Source: CAZROT01 sp964601895
GTDB lineage: Bacteria > Pseudomonadota > Gammaproteobacteria > Enterobacterales > Enterobacteriaceae
Direction of reading: 5' to 3'
DNA: 5,057 nucleotides
Assembly (NCBI GenBank): GCA_964601895.1
Contig: CAZROT010000040.1
Location: forward strand, 1 to 5,057
Shown: piece after piece, positions 1-5,057 of the stretch
How the letters are laid out: every line of letters starts with the position of its first letter
How positions within the stretch are numbered: position 1 is the first letter of the stretch
Translations under genes and position numbers: made by a program
Notes under the pieces: model-generated
The model's database searches: none
Seen by the model: the letters and a program-made list of their open reading frames with translations, nothing else
What the model was told of the DNA's origin: nothing

Positions 1-515
1 CTACTGCTAAAAAAGCGCCTGAAAAGAAAGTCACTGCGACTCGTGCCATTGCTGACACCGAAAAAGCAGTAGACAGCACCGTAGAAAAAGTTACCCAAAA
101 AGCTGCTGCGCACGTCAGCCCAGAAACTCGCGAAAAAGCAGAAAAATTTGCTCACCAAGCAGAGTCATTTGCGAATGAAGTAGAAAAGTTTGGCGATAGT
201 GTTTGATCTATTGCAGACAGTGTCTTGCCCTCTGGTACAGGTAGTGAATGAACCTATCACGCTACTTACCAACACGAAGTTTCACGTCTCTTCATTTTTC
301 GTTGTCTGTGGCTTATTCTCCAATGACCTATCGTGTGTATCTGGAGCATCTGGTACTGCGTAGTAAGTATCGTGCATTATATCAGCATGTTTCTCACGGG
401 AAGCAGAAGCAAAAATCTCTGGGAAAAACAAGCAAGATTTCGACGTCACGTCATCGCATGGAAATCATATATGAATGCTATCACTGACAAAAGACCAGCT
501 ATTTTAGTAGATTAG
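1..515 (+). CDS. DUF4389-like membrane protein with Ala/Lys-rich N-terminal region (5' end cut off)
   Basis: The reading frame is open from the window edge (first full codon at 3) to TAG at 513-515, giving 170 visible residues; the start lies outside. It is continuous only with TGA as Gly at 204, 249 and 324. Residues 1-67 are rich in Ala, Lys and Glu and look helical, with Phe at 49, 56 and 63 in exact heptad spacing, suggesting a coiled coil or amphipathic helix. A short Ser/Gly linker (about 68-84) follows. Residues 96-131 are strongly hydrophobic and aromatic, probably one or two membrane segments. The tail carries FLTG, NLW, an FRRHV..W..Y run and ITDKRP near the end. This order (hydrophobic stretch, LTG, NL, R-V-Y, TD-RP) resembles the DUF4389 membrane family as I remember it, a family with no known function. 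Three of seven glycines are TGA. It is transcribed towards the minus-strand block. Gene call is firm; family call is moderate. Confidence 0.8.
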
Positions 516-526
516 TAACAAATAAC

Positions 527-560
527 AAAAAAGAGAGAATAAGCGTGTTCTGTCTTTTTT
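527..560. terminator. Bidirectional terminator-like hairpin between convergent genes
   Basis: An A-rich arm (527-539) pairs with a T-rich arm (548-560) over 13 positions with one G-G mismatch (535/552) and an 8-base loop (540-547). The arm ends are A6 and T6, so either strand would end in a U-tract. It lies 12 bases past the stop of the + strand gene and 14 bases past the stop of the minus-strand 66-aa gene, where a shared factor-independent terminator is expected. The stem has few G-C pairs, so strength is uncertain. The rest of 516-573 shows nothing else. Confidence 0.45.
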
Positions 561-573
561 ATCATCAAAAAAA

Positions 574-774
574 TTACCCTAACAGATCTTTTTGTTGCAA
601 GAGTTTAATCTGTCTTTCGATATCTAAACGTATAGTATCATCTGGTGCAAGTGGTGCATACTTGGTGGCAAACAGCTGTTGTAACCTTTCTGGTAATCTT
701 CCATCGAGTATAGGAAAATGTTGTGCTCACTTCGTCTTTGAAAAAGAAAGATGCTGTACTGTTGGTTTTTTCAT
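574..774 (-). CDS. Small protein of unknown function (66 aa), last gene of the minus-strand operon
   Basis: ATG at 774-772 to TAA at 576-574 gives 66 residues with one TGA Gly (residue 16). The start is 7 bases after the xseB-like stop. The only ribosome-site hint is a weak AGG just upstream. The protein is basic at its N-terminus, has a middle segment LDGRLPERLQQLF, then a Pro-containing turn and a probable C-terminal helix ending in QQKDLLG. I see no signal peptide, membrane segment or Cys/His cluster, and I do not recognise a family. Clean spacing, a proper stop just before a terminator-like hairpin and helix-like composition support a real gene. The overlapping + strand reading (545-787) is probably its antisense shadow. 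Confidence 0.7.
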
Positions 775-781
775 ACCTATT

Positions 782-943
782 TTATGATGAAGAGGTAGTT
801 TTCTGAAGCATTGACTGACACAAATCATAACACACTTTTGCCTCTTCTTGGAGTTTTACAAGTTCTTCTACATCGATGACGTCAGATGATTGGAGCATCT
901 GGTGAATTTCTTGGAGTCTATGGTATGCTTCGGTGAAGGTCAT
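782..943 (-). CDS. xseB: Exodeoxyribonuclease VII small subunit-like protein (53 aa)
   Basis: ATG at 943-941 to TAA at 784-782 gives 53 residues without glycine, so the frame does not depend on the code. The layout fits the XseB family: an opening F-x-EAYHRLQEIHQML helix, a short acidic break (SSDVIDVEE), and a second helix ELVKLQEEAKVCYDLCQ. Known XseB proteins are about 60-80 residues, two antiparallel helices that bind the large subunit XseA to form exonuclease VII, which degrades single-stranded DNA. This copy is at the short end and its tail is only KTTSSS. No xseA is in the window. It starts 2 bases after the phosphodiesterase stop, so translation is probably coupled. The family call rests on helix pattern and size; another short two-helix protein cannot be excluded. 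Confidence 0.72.
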   Translation of the reverse strand: MTFTEAYHRLQEIHQMLQSSDVIDVEELVKLQEEAKVCYDLCQSMLQKTTSSS

Positions 944-945
944 TT

Positions 946-2070
946 TTAAAGCAAAATAATAGGAATTTTTATTTCAGAAGAAGATAATCATCCATGGTTT
1001 CAAATATATTTTGGCTGATTACCGCTAATTACTTGAAATAAATCATTCAGAATTACAATATATCATCATACTCTGTTAGAAAAATTCATATCAAATTTTG
1101 GTCAAAAAAGATTCGACTTTATTGCATCAATTAAAGTCAATAACGTATATGATTTTTTTCAGATAAAATCATCTAATACTTTTTTAACACTTTTACTAGG
1201 TAGTTTTGTGTTTAAATAGAAAAACCTTGATTCTCAAGAAATAGGAGAAATTAAGCTCATACTTTCAATCATAGAATCTATGTTTATTATTTCATCATCA
1301 CTTGATTGCATATGTCAATGATCGGAAGAGATTACCACTTTAATAAAACTATTATTGTCTTTGTGAAATACTTTAATATCTTTTATCAGTTGCTCTAAAC
1401 GCAACGACAAGTTATCAAAGTAGTTTTCTACCTGTAAGCTAAAGTGTCAGTATTTATGGCAAATATCATCAAATCACGGTCGATACGAAAGTATATAATT
1501 TTTTTTCATATGATTTAAACGAATAGTTGATTCAACATATGTGCACTCTAATCGTTCGTCCAAAGAATTATATCATATTTGGATACAGTCAGTTGATATT
1601 TTTTGTGTATAGTAAGATTTGAAATAACTTTGTGGGATAATCATTTTTACAACCTCCTCTGTTCATTTTCGAAAAGGAATTAACTTACTATACATTTCCT
1701 CTAATTCTCAACATTCTCAATTAAGATTGATATGTTCATATGGAAGTGGTTGTATTACCCTTTTTCACAAAGGCAGCAACTGATTCCATCAAAAAAATCA
1801 TATTTCTCAAGGGTATTTTCATGTGTAATATGCCGTCATAGCAACACTTGTTGATGATGGGAAGGTGCTATTCATATGACCAACACAGTTGGCATACAAA
1901 AATCATCACTTTCTTTTAAGAAAATCAAATCATAATCCATCAATCAAAATATGTAACACAATTTCTGTATTACTAAAGAAATCTAATTCTTCAAAGTGAA
2001 CTACATCATGATGTTTTTCAACTCATAAGAACTCTGCGAAATTTGCTACTAAGTTAGGTATTGAATACAT
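946..2070 (-). CDS. Alkaline-phosphatase-superfamily (type I phosphodiesterase / nucleotide pyrophosphatase-like) enzyme
   Basis: This 374-aa frame runs from ATG 2070 to TAA at 948-946 with 23 TGA codons read as Gly (of 27 Gly). All two-metal site motifs of the nucleotide pyrophosphatase/phosphodiesterase branch appear in order: LIDGLGFD with Asp44; STFPSST with likely nucleophile Thr69, followed by an AYYTGKYPGE segment; a GFDDICHKYG motif with Asp201 and His205; SSDHGHM with Asp250 and His251; and near the C-terminus GNHGGLSSSE with His359. The family breaks phosphodiester or pyrophosphate bonds in nucleotides, lipids or phosphonates; the substrate here is unknown. No signal peptide or membrane segment is visible, so it is probably cytoplasmic. 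PglZ-domain proteins of phage-defence systems share this fold, but no other defence gene is in view. It follows the nucleotidyltransferase after 27 bases and precedes xseB by 2. A GAGGAGG upstream of an internal Met (residue 143) lies inside the frame. GC is low (about 32% in a 180-bp sample). Confidence 0.93.
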
Positions 2071-2097
2071 TTGTATAATTTTATCAAAAAAAGCCTT

Positions 2098-3141
2098 TTA
2101 ATCAAAAACTCAAATAGATTTTACTCGAATTTGTTGCACTGTATTGATACTTTCTAGTCAGTATTGTCAACTAACAGTATAATTTAACTGTTTACAAGCT
2201 ATATCAAGATATTTTTTTGATAGAGCCATATCATTAAAATAAAAACAAAAGTACGCAACTCTTATAAATTTATGGGTGTCATTATCCTTAGTTAAAGCAT
2301 CGCATACCTCTTCAACACTTCACGATAGGTTAAAAATTTCTTTTAAAGAAGAAAAACTAAAAAGTTCTTCAAATTTGACTAGAAAATCGTTAGTATTTCA
2401 TATCTTTTGTTCAAACAATACGTTATCTCAACTCTTTTTAATTTCATGCAAATACAATAAGTCTTCTCTTAAGTGCTCAAATTGAGGAAAATATTCCAGA
2501 AAGTATTGTATCCTAGCAAAATAAGAAGTTTTGTAATCAGATTTAGAAATTAAGTAAGATCATATCTGATTAAATACCGCTTTAGTCAAATCCACAATAT
2601 TATTATATTCAATTCATTTTAGTAACTGCATGTATCAAACTCCGCATAATCATATATGTGAATTGAATTCAATTTTGTTTGTCAAATTATCTTTATTAAC
2701 ATGTCAATATAGGATTGTTCATGTTTCTTTTATTTGGTAAGGCACAAGCGTATCATCTCATTGCTTACTATAAAAGTCATTATACTCCTTTACCCAAATA
2801 CTTACTGAAGGATCAGTATTTTCTTGCAACTTTTCTCAATTGAGAGTGTGATATAGTTTTTTAACTACGTGTAACACATCAGACTGTTTAACTCAATCTT
2901 TTAATAACACATAAAAGTCTATATCACTGTGATATTTCATAGAGGAGTTTTTTGTATATTCTCAGACGGCAAACGATCAAATTACAACAATTCACTCATA
3001 TAATCATCTAAATCATTTTTCTATCTCACTTCACTTTTGAAAAACTATTGGATCCATTAGTAAGACTTCTACAATAGGATTAACTCAAAATTTATTTATA
3101 AGTTCTTCTGAACTAAGTATAACTTTATCAACACTTTCCAT
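2098..3141 (-). CDS. Nucleotidyltransferase-fold protein with long helical C-terminal region
   Basis: ATG at 3141-3139, immediately preceded by an in-frame TAA, runs to TAA at 2100-2098: 347 residues with 22 TGA codons as Gly out of 23. Residues about 48-78 carry the signature of the Pol-beta-like nucleotidyltransferase superfamily: VVIGSFAVGEY (Gly55, Ser56, Gly60), then YHSDIDFYVLL with the metal-binding Asp73 and Asp75. Both Gly55 and Gly60 are TGA. A third carboxylate expected on a later strand is not obvious; SVSIWV (112-117) is in the likely place with Asp110 nearby. An ILYGH segment (about 143-147), typical after such domains, leads into about 200 mostly helical residues that I cannot assign, possibly like the helical tails of antibiotic nucleotidyltransferases. 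The family transfers an NMP to a small molecule, protein or RNA; the target is unknown. GC is about 27% in a 180-bp sample, well below serS. It is first in an operon with the phosphodiesterase 27 bases downstream. Confidence 0.92.
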
Positions 3142-3256
3142 TTATTTAAGTTTCTAATTGTAAAATTTAACTTGATTGTTGCTAATTTATAAAATCATAG
3201 ATATAAAACAACACCTTACTTAACAAAATATATGAAAAATATATGAAAAAATAAAT
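3142..3256 (-). promoter_or_regulatory. AT-rich gap between serS and the nucleotidyltransferase, with a weak promoter candidate
   Basis: This 115-bp gap is very AT-rich and holds no gene in any frame. On the minus strand a TTGTTA (3226-3221) lies 17 bases from TATCTA (3203-3198), a weak -35/-10 pair. A better -10-like TATGAT (3199-3194) has poor spacing. No clear G-C stem ending in a T-run is seen after serS, so serS transcription may read through. No Shine-Dalgarno sequence precedes the nucleotidyltransferase ATG. The promoter is a guess from base composition and spacing. Confidence 0.25.
3225..3250. repeat. Perfect 11-bp tandem repeat, about 2.4 copies
   Basis: Every base from 3225 to 3239 matches the base 11 positions later, giving a perfect period-11 run over 26 bp with unit AAAATATATGA. 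It lies 6 bases past the serS stop codon. In such an AT-rich gap it may be simple slippage; no function is implied. Confidence 0.6.
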
Positions 3257-4810
3257 CTAAATCTTTTCCACCCCCATCCATTTTTGTAACACCTCTGGTA
3301 TCATGATGTCGCCTTCTGCAGTCTGATAGGTTTCTACGAGTGCAGCAAGTGCTCTTCCGAGTGCCATTGCGGTACCATTCAAGCTATGCACATACTCTCT
3401 TCTGTCGCCGTCTTTGAATTTGATATTTCCTCTACGGGTCTGGAAGTCGGTCGTATTACTCGTACTCGTTACTTCTTTGTATGCTCCGATACCTGGAAAC
3501 CATGCTTCTAGATCGTATTTTTTTGCTGCTGGAGCACCGAGATCACCGCTACAGATATGCAGTCTCTGATAGTGCAATCCAAGGTCAGTAAAGATCTCTT
3601 CTTCTATAGCACGAAGAAATTCATGCTCTTTCACACTATCTTCTGGCTTGACGAAACTGACCATCTCTACTTTTTCAAACTGATGCACTCTGATGAGTCC
3701 TTTCGCATCTTTTCCATACGTCCCTGCTTCTCTTCTATAACAGCTTGAAAATCCACAGTACCTCAGCGGCAACTGATCTGCTTCAAATACCTCATCAATG
3801 TGCTGACTCACGAGAGGTACTTCAGACGTTCCTATCAACCACAAATCATCCTCTTCTCGGTCGGGATCAATACTATTACACCAATCATTCCAAAGTTTTG
3901 ATTGAATTTGTTTGTGTGACAATTGCGCAATCTCGTCATCAATTTCTTTTAAAGTAATTTTTTCATCATCAATTCATTTCAGTGTCAAACTAAACTCTTG
4001 TTTATACTTTTCAAATGTTCAATCATTGAATTGAATATTATTTTCTCTAAGTTTTTTAATATTATGTGATCATCTATGAACATTGAAAGTAGATTTGATA
4101 ATACTTAAAATTTGAAGCGGGACTGAGTACTGGTCTTTTGTCTTGTTTGGATTTACTCTATAGAGGTTACTTACATCGTTTGGCAAGAAACCAGTCGTAT
4201 ACATAGCTTGCTCTCTGACGAGCTGAGGCACGATCGTGAAAATAAATCACTTATTCGTGAGTTTTTCTATCGCTCGTTGAATCATAGCAAACTCCAGCTG
4301 TGCTGCTTTTCACTTCAACATCACAAATCTAGAGCCACTCATCTTTACTGCTCTTTCACTATCTAGGTATCATTTCGCTTCTAACAACTCCCAGTGAGGT
4401 TTTGGTGTAAAAGCAAACTCTTTTTTTGTACCGACGTATTCTGCTACTTGGTTTTCAGAATCATCTTTTCCGATAATCACTTCTGGCATAGGTGGATTGG
4501 GAATCGTAGCAAGCAGTTTATCAAAAAGCACTATTTGTTCGTTGTAGGTCGATTCAAGCTGAGCAAACTGATCTTTGATCGTTTTTACTTCGGCAACGAC
4601 CGCAGAAAAATCAGTACCAGATTTTTGTAATTCTTGCACTTGTGCAGAGAGTTGATTTCTACGAGAAGCGAGGTCGTCAAGCTGTTGTTTGAGCTCTCTC
4701 GTAGAACTATCTAGTGCATCTACTTGTTCTCGGTCGACACGGACTCACTTATTTTTCGCACCATCGATATAACGTTGTTTATCAGCACGGTATGCTTTGA
4801 GATCTATCAT
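3257..4810 (-). CDS. serS: Seryl-tRNA synthetase with a large internal insertion
   Basis: SerRS charges tRNA-Ser with serine in the cytoplasm through a seryl-adenylate. ATG 4810 to TAG 3259-3257 gives 517 residues, against the usual 420-430. Seven TGA codons are read as Gly (22, 147, 167, 188, 247, 264, 279); 22 other glycines are GGN. The MIDLKAYR start is the family N-terminus and fixes the start codon. Residues about 25-103 are the helical arm that grips the tRNA long variable loop. The class II core follows: SGSRFVMLKG (158-167), IVPQLV and YTTGFLP around 193-210, GTSEVPL (327-333) for serine recognition, motif 2 CYRREAG with Arg359, then KGLIRVHQFEKVEM, and motif 3 SLNGTAMALGR with Arg486. 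All key residues expected of an active enzyme are present. About 94 extra residues lie between 221 and 316. The open frame continues upstream of 4810, but the N-terminus matches the family and that DNA belongs to the divergent gene. Confidence 0.97.
3866..4147 (-). other. AT-rich, roughly 94-residue insertion inside SerRS (residues about 222-315)
   Basis: Other SerRS proteins have only about 20 residues between the LP of the GTGxLP motif and the TAE/TSE loop; this one has 115. Joining LYRVNP (217-221) directly to PDREEDDLWLIGTSE (from 316) would restore a normal-looking protein, which places the insertion at about 222-315. GC counted over 3901-4080 is 44/180 (24%), against 84/180 in 3301-3480 and 73/180 in 4501-4680. 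All its glycines (247, 264, 279) are TGA. The segment is Lys/Asn/Ile-rich with a probable helical pair (KYKQEFSLTLKG, ITLKEIDDEIAQL). It has no intein splice junctions or homing-endonuclease motif that I can see. It is in frame, so the product is probably one longer enzyme. Exact edges are uncertain by several residues. Confidence 0.75.
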
Positions 4811-4891
4811 TATGCGATATATTAAATTAAAACTACCGACACAGTAAGTATTTACTCTTTGAATTCTAGAGAAGATGCGTATATACCATAC
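4811..4891. promoter_or_regulatory. Divergent promoter region between serS and the endonuclease-like gene
   Basis: These 81 bp separate two divergent starts. On the + strand TTGAAT (4859-4864) lies 15 bases from TATATA (4880-4885), with only 6 bases before the ATG at 4892. On the minus strand a TAATAT (4824-4819) ends 8 bases before the serS ATG, with no good -35. Neither start has a Shine-Dalgarno sequence. If these hexamers are real, both messages would be leaderless or nearly so. An AGTAA/TTACT inverted repeat with a 4-base loop (4843-4856) sits between the two and could be an operator, though it is too short to be convincing. Confidence 0.4.
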
Positions 4892-5057
4892 ATGGAAACA
4901 GTCTTCTTTCTCATCTGATGAATAGGTATTTGACTGCTCGTAGGCTTTTTGTTTGCCAAGCTTTTTTTTCATCAGTCTGTGAAAGAAGAACGCACTCGTG
5001 CGGTCAAACAATCCAAGGCAACGACCTTCTGATATGTATCAGAATCACTCGCTCCTC
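4892..5057 (+). CDS. Membrane-anchored Holliday-junction-resolvase-related endonuclease family protein (3' end cut off)
   Basis: ATG 4892 opens a frame that runs off the window after 55 codons, continuous only with TGA as Gly at residues 9, 10, 14 and 47. Residues 4-26 form a Gly-rich hydrophobic helix (VFFLIGGIGIGLLVGFLFAK), a typical N-terminal anchor. The following basic stretch EERTRAVKQSKATTFGYVSESLAP closely resembles the conserved opening of the family described as endonucleases related to the archaeal Holliday-junction resolvase, where a K-x-SRA-x-x-x-G-x-x-x-EQLAP motif precedes the nuclease core. The catalytic part lies outside the window, so activity cannot be judged. Four of six glycines are TGA. 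An RmuC- or RNase Y-like anchored nuclease was considered because of the N-terminal helix, but the SESLAP block favours the resolvase-related family. It diverges from serS. Confidence 0.78.

Noticed and set aside
545..787. 80-codon + strand frame
   Set aside because: It overlaps the minus-strand 66-aa gene and the hairpin, has Cys/Ser-rich composition, no family likeness and no ribosome site; an antisense shadow.
341..905. Shared 13-mer TGGAGCATCTGGT at about 342 and 892
   Set aside because: It lies in two unrelated coding frames on opposite strands with no similarity on either side; chance.
1640..1661. Strong GAGGAGG followed by ATG on the minus strand, looking like the start of a separate gene
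   Set aside because: The frame continues upstream in the same phase for 142 residues that carry the Asp44 and Thr69 motifs, so these bases encode Glu-Glu-Val within the phosphodiesterase.
2276..2485. 69-codon + strand frame
   Set aside because: It lies wholly antisense to the nucleotidyltransferase, which has intact motifs and a continuous code-25 frame.
3866..4147. Intein or self-splicing element inside serS
   Set aside because: No Cys/Ser first residue with block B features, no His-Asn end before Cys/Ser/Thr at the right junction, and no homing-endonuclease motif; the segment stays in frame and is too short for a full intein.
4811..5057. Open frame continuing upstream of the serS start on the minus strand
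   Set aside because: SerRS proteins begin at the MIDLK-like sequence, and the upstream DNA encodes a convincing divergent protein on the + strand.
1..5057. TGA read as Trp (mycoplasma-type code 4)
   Set aside because: It would place Trp in the GSxxxG, DGLG, HGG and LKG motifs where glycine is required, and TGG is already used for Trp.

Overview
The window reads coherently only if TGA is glycine (genetic code 25), which points to a candidate-phylum bacterium of the Gracilibacteria / Absconditabacteria (SR1, BD1-5) type. I count about 60 in-frame TGA codons in six of the seven genes. They fall on positions that are glycine in well-known families: LKG after SGSRF in seryl-tRNA synthetase, the GSxxxG turn of a nucleotidyltransferase, and the DGLG, DHGH and HGG motifs of an alkaline-phosphatase-superfamily enzyme. 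TGG is still used for Trp, and every gene whose end is visible stops at TAA or TAG. Read with the standard code, 946-3141 would look like a 2.2-kb gene desert.

Layout. Positions 1-515 (+) hold the 3' end of a DUF4389-like membrane protein with an Ala/Lys-rich N-terminal part. A weak bidirectional terminator-like hairpin (527-560) separates it from a convergent minus-strand block. In transcription order that block is serS (4810-3257), a 115-bp AT-rich gap, a nucleotidyltransferase (3141-2098), an alkaline-phosphatase-superfamily phosphodiesterase (2070-946), a small xseB-like gene (943-782) and an unrecognised 66-aa gene (774-574). The last four genes are separated by 27, 2 and 7 bases and probably form one operon. 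At the right end, 81 bp upstream of serS, a divergent + strand gene begins at 4892; it looks like the membrane-anchored Holliday-junction-resolvase-related endonuclease family.

Two compositional layers are visible. The housekeeping part of serS has about 41-47% GC in hand-counted 180-bp samples and writes glycine mostly as GGN. The nucleotidyltransferase/phosphodiesterase pair (about 27-32% GC in samples) writes 45 of 50 glycines as TGA. A roughly 94-residue insertion inside SerRS has the same low GC (about 24%) and only TGA glycines. The enzyme pair is the best candidate for an undescribed small system: one enzyme could transfer a nucleotide and the other could break phosphodiester or pyrophosphate bonds. 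Their substrates cannot be read from the sequence.

No rRNA, tRNA, CRISPR array, insertion sequence or attachment site was seen.
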